From the NCBI RefSeq assembly GCF_040548815.1, contig NZ_JBEPSM010000002.1:372001-436000 (forward strand): 64,000 nt of DNA, in the 5' to 3' direction. The number at the start of each line of letters is the position of its first letter. The first letter of the stretch is position 1. Of the stretch, positions 46,001 to 54,014 are shown one piece after another. The notes beneath the pieces were generated by a model. That model was not told the DNA's origin. It did no database searches and was given only the letters and a program-made list of their open reading frames with translations. The DNA is from Kaistia defluvii (lineage in GTDB: Bacteria; Pseudomonadota; Alphaproteobacteria; Rhizobiales; Kaistiaceae). The position numbers and the translations under genes are program-made.

Positions 46001-46123
46001 CACCTCTCCCTGAGGGAGAGGTCGGCTCGAAGAGCCGGGTGAGGGTTTACGGCCTTTCCGGATGGTTCCCTAACCCCTCACCCGCCGGCCTCCGGCCGTC
46101 GACCTCTCCCTCAGGGAGAGGTG
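46001..46123. repeat. 123-bp intergenic palindromic element, copy 2
   Basis: Same ends as copy 1 (CACCTCTCCCTGAGGGAGAG and its mirror), same 123-bp length. The interior is the reverse complement of copy 1: GGCTCGAAGAGCCGGGTGAG corresponds to the right part of copy 1 and CACCCGCCGGCCTCCGGCCG to its left part. It lies between the aminotransferase and puuA, again inside an operon, in the 228-bp gap. Confidence 0.85.
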
Positions 46124-46175
46124 AAGGGTAGGGTCCTTTCCAGATCGGCTTTCCCTCTTCCGGAGTCGCCCGGCA

Positions 46176-47576
46176 CTAGACGTTCAGCAGCAGGAATTCC
46201 CGCTCCCACGGGCTGATCACCTGCATGAAGGTCTCGTATTCCGCCCGCTTGATGGCGCCATAGGTGGCGACGAAGCGCTCGCCGAAGATCTCGGCCAGTT
46301 CTTCCTGTTCCTCGAACAGGGCGACGGCTTCGAGCAGGCCGCGCGGCAGGTCGATCTCGTTCGAATTGGCGGAGCCGGACACCGGGTCCCCGACCTTCAG
46401 CCCTTCGACCAGGCCGAGATAGCCGCAGGCGAGCGACGCGGCGATCGCCAGATAGGGATTGGCGTCGGAGGAGGGCAGGCGGTTTTCGAGGCGCCGTCCC
46501 GCCGGATTGGAGTTCGGCACACGCAGGCCGACGGTGCGGTTGTCATAGCCCCATTGCGTGTTGACTGGCGCGGAGGACGAACGCACCAGCCGGCGATAGG
46601 AGTTCACATAGGGCGCCAGCATGCAGAGCACGGCCGGCAGGTATTTCTGCGATCCGCCGATGAAGGCGAAGAACTTGGAGGTCGGGTCCCCGTCGGCGTC
46701 GGAAAAGATGTTCTTGCCCGTCTCGACGTCGATCACCGACTGGTGGATGTGCATGGCCGAACCGGGCTCGCGCGACATCGGCTTGGCCATGAAGGTGGCG
46801 TACATGTCATGCCGCAGCGCCGCCTCGCGGATCGTCCGCTTGAACAGGAACACCTGGTCGGCCAGCGCCAGCGGGTCACCGTGCAGGAGATTGATCTCCA
46901 TCTGCGCGGCGCCTTCCTCGTGGATCAGCGTGTCGATCTCGAGGCCCTGCTGCTCGGAGAAGTCATAGATGTCGTCGAACAGGTCGTCGAATTCGTTGAT
47001 CGCGGCGATCGAATAGGATTGCCGAGCGGCTTCGGGCCGGCCGGACCGGCCGGTCGGCGGCTCCAGCTGGTAGTCGGGATCGGTGTTCGGCTTGACCAGG
47101 TAGAATTCGAGCTCCGGCGCCACCACCGGCCGCCAGCCCTGATGCGCATAGAGCTCGACGATGCGGCGCAGCACCTGGCGCGGCGCGGTCTCGACCGAGC
47201 GGCCGTCGCGGTGGTAGCCGTCATGGATGACCTGGGCGGTCGGATCGGCCTCCCACGGCACGACGCAGAGCGTCGACAGGTCCGGCTCGAACATCACGTC
47301 CTGGTCGGCTGCGTCGCTCTCGAAGCGGTCGTCATCGTCGGGATAGTCGCCCGTGATGGTCTGGGTCAGGATCGATCCGGGCATCGACATGGTCGGGCCG
47401 GCAAGAAACTTCTGCACCGGCATCATCTTGCCGCGCGCAACGCCTGCCTGGTCGGGCACGACGCATTCGATGTCCTCGATGCCGCGCGCCTTGAGCCAGT
47501 CCCGGGCCTCGTCCAGCGACTTGACGCCGCGGACATCACCCTCGATGCCCTTGGTGCCCTTCTTCCGTTTTGCCAC
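46176..47576 (-). CDS. puuA: Gamma-glutamylputrescine synthetase (glutamine synthetase family, PuuA)
   Basis: 466-aa enzyme of the glutamine synthetase III/PuuA class that ligates glutamate to putrescine with ATP. Markers are VVAPELEFYLVKPN (metal-binding Glu pair), AAQMEINLLHGDPLALADQV, FMAKPMSREPGSAMHIHQSV (catalytic His), SSSAPVNTQWGYDNRTVGLR and RLENRLPSSDANPYLAIAAS (R-x-E-x-R). A GTG at 47576 directly after GAGGGGAAATC is preferred; an ATG at 47621 adds 15 residues. First gene of the putrescine degradation operon, divergent from potF. Confidence 0.92.
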   Translation of the reverse strand: MAKRKKGTKGIEGDVRGVKSLDEARDWLKARGIEDIECVVPDQAGVARGKMMPVQKFLAGPTMSMPGSILTQTITGDYPDDDDRFESDAADQDVMFEPDLSTLCVVPWEADPTAQVIHDGYHRDGRSVETAPRQVLRRIVELYAHQGWRPVVAPELEFYLVKPNTDPDYQLEPPTGRSGRPEAARQSYSIAAINEFDDLFDDIYDFSEQQGLEIDTLIHEEGAAQMEINLLHGDPLALADQVFLFKRTIREAALRHDMYATFMAKPMSREPGSAMHIHQSVIDVETGKNIFSDADGDPTSKFFAFIGGSQKYLPAVLCMLAPYVNSYRRLVRSSSAPVNTQWGYDNRTVGLRVPNSNPAGRRLENRLPSSDANPYLAIAASLACGYLGLVEGLKVGDPVSGSANSNEIDLPRGLLEAVALFEEQEELAEIFGERFVATYGAIKRAEYETFMQVISPWEREFLLLNV

Positions 47577-47787
47577 GATTTCCCCTCGGCTTGCAGGCGA
47601 CTGTCTCCGGAGTGTCGCCATGGCTGAACCGAAGTCAACTTGGACGGGTTCGGCATGCGGCTTCCGGTCTCTGCGAATGGCGCAGTAAACGGTTGAGGTA
47701 GGCCAAAAAGCCTTCTAACGTCTGAATCTTAGGACAGGATTGTGGCCGGTTCGTTCACTCTAGCGCGGCTGTATCTAGGGGAATTGT

Positions 47788-48888
47788 ATGATCAAGCATG
47801 TCTTCAGCGGCGTCGCCCTCTCCGCGATGCTGACCGTCGGAGCGATCAGCGGCGCCAATGCCGCCGACAAGGAACTCCATATCTTCAACTGGTCCGATTA
47901 CATCGACACGTCGATCATTGACGATTTCACCAAGGAAACCGGCATCAAGGTCGTCTACGACGTCTATGATTCCATGGAAATCCTGGAAACCAAGATGCTC
48001 GCCGGCGGTTCGGGCTACGACATCGTCGTGCCGACGGACCGTAACCTGAAGCGCATGATCGATGTCGGCGTGTTCCAGGACCTCGACAAGTCGAAGATCC
48101 CGAACCTCTCGCATATGTGGGACGAGATCACGACCCGTCTGGCCACCTATGATCCCGGCAACAAGATCGCCGTGAACTACATGTGGGGCACCACCGGCAT
48201 CGGCTACAATGTCGAGAAGATCAAGGCGGCCATGCCGGACGCGCCGGTCGACTCGATGGACATGTTCTTCAAGCCGGAAGTGGTCTCGAAGTTCAAGGAT
48301 TGCGGCGTCTACATGCTGGATTCGCCGGATGACGTGATCCCGGCTGCGCTCAACTATCTGGGCCTGCCGCCCGATTCGAAGGACCCGGCCGAGATCGCCA
48401 AGGCCGGCGAACTGATCGAGAAGGTCCGTCCCTATATCCGCAAGTTCCACTCGTCCGAATATATCCAGGCGCTGGCCAATGGCGACATCTGCCTGGCCTT
48501 CGGCTATTCCGGCGACGTGATCCAGGCCCGCGCCCGCGCGACTGAAGCCAACAACAAGGTCGAAGTCGGCTACGCCATTCCGAAGGAGGGCGGCCTGCTC
48601 TGGATGGATTCGATGGCGATCCCGAAGGATGCCCCGAACCCCGAGGCGGCCTTGGCCTTCATCAACTACATCCAGAAGCCGGAAGTCATCGCCAAGGCAA
48701 CGAACTATGTCGCCTATGCCAATGGCAACAAGGATTCTCAGGCCTTCGTCGACAAGGCGATCATGGAGGATCCAACGATCTATCCGCCGGCCGACGTGAT
48801 GAAGAAGCTTTACACGACGACGCCGAACGATCCGAAAGTTCAACGCGTCGTGACGCGGCTCTGGACGAAGATCAAGAGCGGCACCTGA
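47788..48888 (+). CDS. potF: Putrescine/spermidine-binding periplasmic protein
   Basis: 366-aa binding protein of the PotF/PotD family. Signal peptide MIKHVFSGVALSAMLTVGAI with cleavage after NAA; mature start KELHIFNWSDYIDTSIIDDF, the standard N-W-x-x-Y-I polyamine motif, and later KMLAGGSGYDIVVPTDRN, GYNVEKIKAA and GDICLAFGYSGDVIQARARA. ATG 47788 follows AGGGGA by 9 bp. First gene of potFGHI, followed by an intrinsic terminator that leaves potF more abundant than the permease genes. Divergent partner of puuA. Confidence 0.94.
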   Translation: MIKHVFSGVALSAMLTVGAISGANAADKELHIFNWSDYIDTSIIDDFTKETGIKVVYDVYDSMEILETKMLAGGSGYDIVVPTDRNLKRMIDVGVFQDLDKSKIPNLSHMWDEITTRLATYDPGNKIAVNYMWGTTGIGYNVEKIKAAMPDAPVDSMDMFFKPEVVSKFKDCGVYMLDSPDDVIPAALNYLGLPPDSKDPAEIAKAGELIEKVRPYIRKFHSSEYIQALANGDICLAFGYSGDVIQARARATEANNKVEVGYAIPKEGGLLWMDSMAIPKDAPNPEAALAFINYIQKPEVIAKATNYVAYANGNKDSQAFVDKAIMEDPTIYPPADVMKKLYTTTPNDPKVQRVVTRLWTKIKSGT

Positions 48889-48900
48889 GTGGACAAAAGA

Positions 48901-48929
48901 GGCCCGGTCTTGTACCGGGCCTTTTCTTG
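48901..48929 (+). terminator. Intrinsic terminator-like hairpin after potF
   Basis: An 8-bp GC stem (GGCCCGGT / ACCGGGCC) with loop CTTGT is followed at once by TTTTCTTG. It lies 12 bp after the potF stop and 29 bp before potG, so it can act as a partial terminator that raises the binding protein to permease ratio. It is the clearest intrinsic terminator in the window. Confidence 0.8.
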
Positions 48930-48957
48930 ACGGCATGGAACACGGGGTGGAGGCCGC

Positions 48958-50127
48958 ATGGCTGGTAAGTCTCTCTCGACGGGCAAATCGCTGGGGCCGA
49001 TCCGCAGGGCCTTTGCGCCCTGGAATGATCCGGCGGCCAAGCCGTTCATCCAGTTCCAGAACGTTACCAAGACGTTTGGCGATTTTACCGCCGTCGACGA
49101 TCTCTCCCTGAACATCTACGAACGCGAGTTCTTCGCGCTGCTCGGACCGTCGGGCTGCGGCAAGACCACGCTGATGCGCATGATTGCCGGCTTCGAGGAG
49201 CCGACCAGCGGCCATGTCATGCTCGACGGCCAGGACCTGGTCGGCGTGCCGCCCTATCGCCGCCCGACCAACATGATGTTCCAGTCCTATGCGCTGTTCC
49301 CGCACATGAATGTCTGGGACAACATCGCCTTCGGCCTGAAACAGGACGGCATGCCGAAACCGGATATCACCGCGCGCGTCGACGAGATGCTGGCGCTGGT
49401 GAAGCTGGAAAAGTTCGCGAAGCGCAAGCCGCACCAGCTTTCCGGGGGCCAGAAGCAGCGCGTCGCGCTCGCCCGCTCGCTGGCCAAGAAACCCAAGGTT
49501 CTGTTGCTCGACGAGCCGCTCGGCGCGCTCGACAAGAAGCTGCGCGAGGAGACCCAGTTCGAACTGATCGACCTGCAGGTGAAGCTAGGCATGACCTTCG
49601 TCATCGTCACGCACGACCAGGAAGAGGCGATGACGGTCGCCGACCGCATCGCCGTGATGGACCAGGGCAAGATCGTCCAGATCGCCACGCCGGCGGAAAT
49701 CTACGAACAGCCGAATTCGCGCTACGTCGCGGATTTCATCGGCGACATCAACCTGCTCGAAGGCCATATCAGCTCGACCGAAGGCGGCGTGACGACGCTC
49801 GATTGCGACGGCACCGGCGCCAAGGTTCAGGTGACGCAGGATGGCGGCGCCAAGCTTGGCGACCATGCCTGGTTCGCGGTTCGGCCGGAGAAGGTCGCGA
49901 TCTCGCTGTCGCCCCCGGCCGATCCGAGCGTCAACGCCGTCACCGGCGAGGTCTGGGACATCGCCTATCTCGGCGACGTTTCGATCTACCACGTGCGGCT
50001 CGCGACCGGCGCGACCGTCAAGGCCACCATCACCAACACGACCCGTCTTGTCGAGCGGCCGATCACATGGGACGACAAGGTCTGGCTGACCTGGTCTCGT
50101 GACGGCGGCGTCGTGCTGACGAGGTAG
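48958..50127 (+). CDS. potG: Polyamine ABC transporter ATP-binding protein
   Basis: 389-aa ATPase: Walker A GPSGCGKTT near residue 65, Q-loop MMFQSYALFPHMNVWDNIAF, signature LSGGQKQRVALARSLA, Walker B VLLLDEPLGALDKKLREETQ and switch VTHDQEEAMT, which is the PotA/PotG subclass pattern (EETQFEL). The C-terminal TOBE domain (FAVRPEKVAI) closes the protein. An N-terminal extension of about 30 aa before the ABC core is common in PotG. It runs directly into potH. Confidence 0.94.
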   Translation: MAGKSLSTGKSLGPIRRAFAPWNDPAAKPFIQFQNVTKTFGDFTAVDDLSLNIYEREFFALLGPSGCGKTTLMRMIAGFEEPTSGHVMLDGQDLVGVPPYRRPTNMMFQSYALFPHMNVWDNIAFGLKQDGMPKPDITARVDEMLALVKLEKFAKRKPHQLSGGQKQRVALARSLAKKPKVLLLDEPLGALDKKLREETQFELIDLQVKLGMTFVIVTHDQEEAMTVADRIAVMDQGKIVQIATPAEIYEQPNSRYVADFIGDINLLEGHISSTEGGVTTLDCDGTGAKVQVTQDGGAKLGDHAWFAVRPEKVAISLSPPADPSVNAVTGEVWDIAYLGDVSIYHVRLATGATVKATITNTTRLVERPITWDDKVWLTWSRDGGVVLTR

Positions 50128-50130
50128 ATG

Positions 50131-51045
50131 ATGGCGCTGAGCAACTCTTCTTCCGGCCATTCCCGCCTGCGCTGGCTGGTCGTCGCGATCCCCTATCTGT
50201 GGCTGATCGTGCTGTTCCTGGCGCCGTTCCTGATCGTGGTGAAGATCTCGCTGTCCGCCACGGCGATCGCCATGCCGCCCTACACACCGTTGCTAGACTT
50301 CACCAATGGTTTAGCCGCTCTGTGGGGGCAGCTCCAGGAATTCAGCTTCGCCAACTACGTTTTACTTACGGATGACGCGCTCTATTGGAAGTCCTATCTT
50401 TCAAGTGTTCAAATCGCGCTGATCTCGACCTTCCTGATCCTGCTCATCGGCTATCCGATCGCCTACGGAATGGCGCGCTCCAGAAAAGAGTGGCGTACGA
50501 CGCTCTTGATGTTGGTGATTTTGCCATTCTGGACATCATTTCTGATCCGAGTTTATTCTTGGATCGGCATCCTGAAGCCTGAAGGTTTGCTGAACCAGCT
50601 TTTGCTCAGTGTTGGCATTATCAGCGAGCCGCTTAACATCCTGCCATCGACGCTCGCCGTCTATATCGGCATCGTTTACTCTTACCTGCCCTTCATGATC
50701 CTGCCGCTCTACGCGACGCTGGAAAAGCTCGATGAGACGCTGCTGGAAGCGGCCGCCGACCTCGGCTGCCCGCCGATCCAGGCGTTCTGGAAGATCACTT
50801 TTCCGCTATCGCTGCCCGGCGTCGTCGCCGGTTGCTTCCTGGTCTTCATCCCGGCCGTCGGCGAGTTCGTCATCCCGGATCTGCTCGGCGGTTCCGATAC
50901 GCTGATGATCGGCAGGACGCTGTGGGCCGAGTTCAACTCAAATCGTGACTGGCCCGTCTCAGCTGCAGTCGCCGTCGTTCTGCTGGCGATCCTGGTGGTG
51001 CCCATCATGCTGTTCCAGAATGCCCAGAAGAAAGCGTCGGAGTAG
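50131..51045 (+). CDS. potH: Polyamine ABC transporter permease PotH
   Basis: 304-aa permease (ATG at 50131, GAGG six bases before; another ATG is three bases upstream). Six helices, opening LRWLVVAIPYLWLIVLFLAP, EAA loop EAAADLGCPPIQAFWKITFP and SVFIPAVGEFVIPDLLGG-like stretch (FIPAVGEFVIPDLLGGSDT), all PotH-type. A segment between about 50281 and 50640 is clearly AT-richer than its surroundings and contains TTA codons, unlike the rest of the operon; the reading frame is intact. Confidence 0.93.
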   Translation: MALSNSSSGHSRLRWLVVAIPYLWLIVLFLAPFLIVVKISLSATAIAMPPYTPLLDFTNGLAALWGQLQEFSFANYVLLTDDALYWKSYLSSVQIALISTFLILLIGYPIAYGMARSRKEWRTTLLMLVILPFWTSFLIRVYSWIGILKPEGLLNQLLLSVGIISEPLNILPSTLAVYIGIVYSYLPFMILPLYATLEKLDETLLEAAADLGCPPIQAFWKITFPLSLPGVVAGCFLVFIPAVGEFVIPDLLGGSDTLMIGRTLWAEFNSNRDWPVSAAVAVVLLAILVVPIMLFQNAQKKASE

Positions 51046-51108
51046 GCTCATGCGGACGATAACCACACGGACGAGCCTGTCTGAAACCCTTGCGCTGGGA
51101 GGGGCATG

Positions 51109-51930
51109 ATGCGACGCGGCGCTTCCTGGTTCAACGTCACCTCGATCACGCTCGGCTTCGCCTTCCTCTATCTGCCGATCGTTCTGCTGGTGATCTATTC
51201 CTTCAACGCCTCCAAGCTGGTGACGGTCTGGGGCGGGTTCTCGACCAAGTGGTATGTGTCGCTGCTGAGCAATCAGGGCCTGCTCGACGCGGCCTGGGTG
51301 ACCATCCGCGTCGCGCTGTTGTCGGCGACGCTCGCCACCGTGCTCGGCACGCTGGCAGCGATCGCCCTGGTGCGCTTCGGCCGTTTTCCGGGCGGCACGC
51401 TATTCTCCGGTATGGTCTACGCGCCGCTGGTGATGCCCGAAGTGATCACCGGCCTCGCCATGCTGCTGCTCTTCGTCGCGATCGGCTTTGCCCGTGGCTT
51501 CTGGACGCTGACGCTGGCGCACATCACCTTCTCCATGTGCTTCGTCGCCGTGGTCGTGCAGTCGCGGCTGGTTACCTTTGACCGCAGCCTGGAGGAGGCG
51601 GCGCTGGATCTCGGCTGTCCGCCCTTCCGCACCTTCTTCACCATCACCCTGCCGCTGATCCTGCCCGCCGTCGTGGCTGGCTGGATGCTGGCCTTCACCC
51701 TGTCGCTTGACGATCTCGTGATCTCCAGCTTCACCACGGGGCCGGGCGCCACGACGTTGCCGATGAAGATCTACAGCCAGGTTCGTCTCGGCGTGACGCC
51801 GGAGATCAACGCGATCTGTTCGATCCTGATCGCCATCGTCGCCACCGGCGTCATCATTGCCTCGGTCGTTACCAAACAACGCGAAGTTGAACGGCAGCGT
51901 GCGGAACGACTCGCTATTCAGGGCGTTTGA
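51109..51930 (+). CDS. potI: Polyamine ABC transporter permease PotI
   Basis: 273-aa permease, second membrane subunit. Opening FLYLPIVLLVIYSFNASKLV, EAA loop LEEAALDLGCPPFRTFFTIT and LAFTLSLDDLVISSFTTGPG are PotI/PotC signatures. ATG at 51109 (GGAGG six bases upstream) or the one three bases before. Last gene of potFGHI. The following 91-bp gap contains the operator/promoter of the next gene. Confidence 0.93.
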   Translation: MRRGASWFNVTSITLGFAFLYLPIVLLVIYSFNASKLVTVWGGFSTKWYVSLLSNQGLLDAAWVTIRVALLSATLATVLGTLAAIALVRFGRFPGGTLFSGMVYAPLVMPEVITGLAMLLLFVAIGFARGFWTLTLAHITFSMCFVAVVVQSRLVTFDRSLEEAALDLGCPPFRTFFTITLPLILPAVVAGWMLAFTLSLDDLVISSFTTGPGATTLPMKIYSQVRLGVTPEINAICSILIAIVATGVIIASVVTKQREVERQRAERLAIQGV

Positions 51931-51950
51931 TACGGACGGACTGCACAAAA

Positions 51951-51960
51951 TACCCGGGTA
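51951..51960. promoter_or_regulatory. Operator half 1, TACCCGGGTA
   Basis: A perfect 10-bp palindrome located just upstream of the -35 element of the DUF2239 gene. It is repeated with one change 29 bp downstream (TACCCGGATA), the spacing expected for two dimers on nearly the same DNA face. Confidence 0.6.
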
Positions 51961-51963
51961 ATA

Positions 51964-51992
51964 TTGACTCTGTTCGTTTTACCCGGATACAA
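51964..51992 (+). promoter_or_regulatory. Promoter and operator half 2 of the DUF2239 gene
   Basis: A -35 TTGACT at 51964-51969 and a possible -10 ATACAA at 51987-51992 with 17 bp between. The second operator copy TACCCGGATA (51980-51989) overlaps the -10 and the first copy abuts the -35. A repressor bound to both would block polymerase. Confidence 0.5.
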
Positions 51993-52021
51993 AGCGCGTC
52001 TGCTTCCTGAAAGGCGTGGTG

Positions 52022-52642
52022 ATGAGCATTCCGCAACAAATCTACTGCACGGCGTTTCAAGGCCTTCGGCGCATCGCGACGGGGCTGTTGCCGGATGTCG
52101 CGCTCAAGAGCAAGGCGGCAGTGGATGAGGGCGGAGAGCCCGTCCTGCTGTTCGACGACGAGACCAGCCGATCGATCGAGGTCGATTTCCGAGGCACGGC
52201 CAGCGATGTGCTGGCGCGGCTGGGGCAGGGCATATCTACGTCACCCGCTGTCTCCGCACCCGCCCGGGTGCCCGTCGCGCCGACCGCGGCGCCGCGCGGG
52301 CCCGGCCGGCCCAAGCTCGGCGTCGTCGCCCGCGAAGTGACGCTGCTGCCCCGGCATTGGGAATGGCTCGGCAGTCAGCCGGGAGGCGCTTCGGTAGCGT
52401 TGCGCAAGCTGGTTGATGAGGCCCGGCGTGAGAATGAAGGCCGCGACCGCGCCCGCCGGGCGCAGGAAGCGGCTCAGCGTTTCATGACGGCCATGGCCGG
52501 CGATCAGCCCGGCTATGAAGAAGCCGGTCGGGCGCTGTTTGCCGGCGACAGAGACCGGTTTCGCCAGATGATCGACAACTGGCCCGCGGACATCCGGGAG
52601 CACGCCGCCAAGCTGGCCGGCCCCGCCTTCGAGGCTGTCTGA
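52022..52642 (+). CDS. DUF2239 family protein
   Basis: 206-aa soluble protein. Family features: the opening QIYCTAFQGLRRIATGLLPD, FDDETSRSIEVDFRGTASDV, a Pro/Ala-rich linker with GRPKLGVVAREVTLLPRHWE, then a helical end WLGSQPGGASVALRKLVDEA, YEEAGRALFAGDRDRFRQMI and WPADIREHAAKLAGPAF. DUF2239 has no assigned function. It is usually next to a small exporter or regulator; here a MATE exporter follows 20 bp downstream, so both may form one operon under the paired palindromes. The ATG at 52022 is favoured over a GTG two codons upstream. Confidence 0.9.
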   Translation: MSIPQQIYCTAFQGLRRIATGLLPDVALKSKAAVDEGGEPVLLFDDETSRSIEVDFRGTASDVLARLGQGISTSPAVSAPARVPVAPTAAPRGPGRPKLGVVAREVTLLPRHWEWLGSQPGGASVALRKLVDEARRENEGRDRARRAQEAAQRFMTAMAGDQPGYEEAGRALFAGDRDRFRQMIDNWPADIREHAAKLAGPAFEAV

Positions 52643-52662
52643 TCCGCATCCGGAGACTGTCG

Positions 52663-54009
52663 ATGTCCCTGCCGCCGCTCTGGAGGACGTTTCTCGTCTT
52701 CCTCGGCCCGATGATTCTGAGCAACATTCTCCAGGCTCTGTCGGGTACTCTGAACAACATCTATCTGGGCCAGATGCTGGGCGTCAGCGCACTCGCTTCG
52801 GTCGCCGCCTTCTTCCCGATCCTGTTCCTGTTCATTTCCTTCACCATCGGCCTGGGTGCCGGCGCCTCGGTGCTGATTGGCCAGGCCTATGGCGCGCAGA
52901 AGCTGGAAACCGTCAAGGCGATTGCCGGCACGACGCTGACCGTGGCGATCCTGCTCGGCGCCGTGGTCGCAATCTTTGGCGGCCTGTTCACCGCGCCGAT
53001 CCTGAAGCTGGTCGGAACACCGGCGGACATTCTTCCGGGCGCCACCGCCTATGCCCGCATCATGCTGATCGCCATGCCGGGGCTGTTCGTGTTCCTGCTG
53101 ATGACCTCGATGATGCGCGGCGTCGGCGATACCGTAACCCCGCTCTATGCGCTGACGATCTCGACCGTCACCGGGCTTCTGGTGACGCCGGCGCTGATCC
53201 GCGGCTGGTTCGGACTGCCGCAGCTGGGCGTCGCCAGCGGCGCCTACGCCTCGATCGTCTCGTTCCTGATCGCGCTCGTCTGGCTCTTCTTCCACATGCG
53301 CCGCCGCAAGCATCCGCTGGCGCCGGATGCCGTTCTGATCCGCCATCTGCGGATCGATGGCCGGCTGCTGCTCTCGGTGCTGAAGCTCGGCATTCCTTCC
53401 GGCGTGCAACTGATCCTCGTCTCCCTGGCGGAGATTGCCGTCCTGGCGCTGGTCAACTCGTTCGGCTCGGATGCGACGGCCGCCTATGGCACCGTCAACA
53501 TGGTCGTCAACTATGTGCAGTTTCCGGCGATCTCGATCGCGATCACCGCGTCGATCCTTGGCGCCCAGGCGATCGGAGCAGGCCGCGCCGAGACGCTCGG
53601 GATCATCACGCGCACCGGCATCCAGCTGACGCTGCTGATCACCGGCGGGCTGGTGGCGCTCTGCTACCTGTTCTCGCGGCCGCTGATCGGCCTCTTCATC
53701 ACCAGCGATCCCGTCATCGAACTGGCCCAGACGCTGCTGCACATCGTGCTCTGGGGCTATATCGTCTTCGGCATTTCGAGCGTGCTGGCGGGCATCATGC
53801 GCGCCAGCGGCACCGTGCTGGTGCCGACGCTGATCTCGATCGTCGCGATCCTCTGCGTCGAGCTCCCCGTGGCCTATGGCCTCTCCGGCCATTTCGGCAT
53901 CAACGGCGTCTGGGCCGCCTATCCGATCGCCTATATCGCGATGCTGACGATGCAGGCGAGCTACTACTGGTTCGTGTGGCGCAAGAAGACCATCCAGCGC
54001 ATGGTCTGA
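52663..54009 (+). CDS. MATE-family multidrug/cation antiporter
   Basis: 448-aa transporter with twelve helices in two pseudo-repeats: MILSNILQALSGTLNNIYLG (first) and LGIPSGVQLILVSLAEIAVL (second). It has the family segments ASVAAFFPILFLFISFTIGL, GQAYGAQKLETVKAIAG and NSFGSDATAAYGTVNMVVNY. Na+ or H+-coupled export of organic cations is the family role. GGAG sits 7 bp before the ATG. Probably co-transcribed with the DUF2239 gene. Confidence 0.93.
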   Translation: MSLPPLWRTFLVFLGPMILSNILQALSGTLNNIYLGQMLGVSALASVAAFFPILFLFISFTIGLGAGASVLIGQAYGAQKLETVKAIAGTTLTVAILLGAVVAIFGGLFTAPILKLVGTPADILPGATAYARIMLIAMPGLFVFLLMTSMMRGVGDTVTPLYALTISTVTGLLVTPALIRGWFGLPQLGVASGAYASIVSFLIALVWLFFHMRRRKHPLAPDAVLIRHLRIDGRLLLSVLKLGIPSGVQLILVSLAEIAVLALVNSFGSDATAAYGTVNMVVNYVQFPAISIAITASILGAQAIGAGRAETLGIITRTGIQLTLLITGGLVALCYLFSRPLIGLFITSDPVIELAQTLLHIVLWGYIVFGISSVLAGIMRASGTVLVPTLISIVAILCVELPVAYGLSGHFGINGVWAAYPIAYIAMLTMQASYYWFVWRKKTIQRMV

Positions 54010-54014
54010 AGCCT

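Noticed and set aside
47622-47787. Regulator site in the puuA-potF intergenic region
   Set aside because: Only short imperfect repeats (AGGC-N6-GCCT) were found, too weak to call.
47755-49434. 559-codon minus-strand frame across potF and potG
   Set aside because: It crosses an intrinsic terminator and two recognised genes on the other strand, so it is not a real gene.
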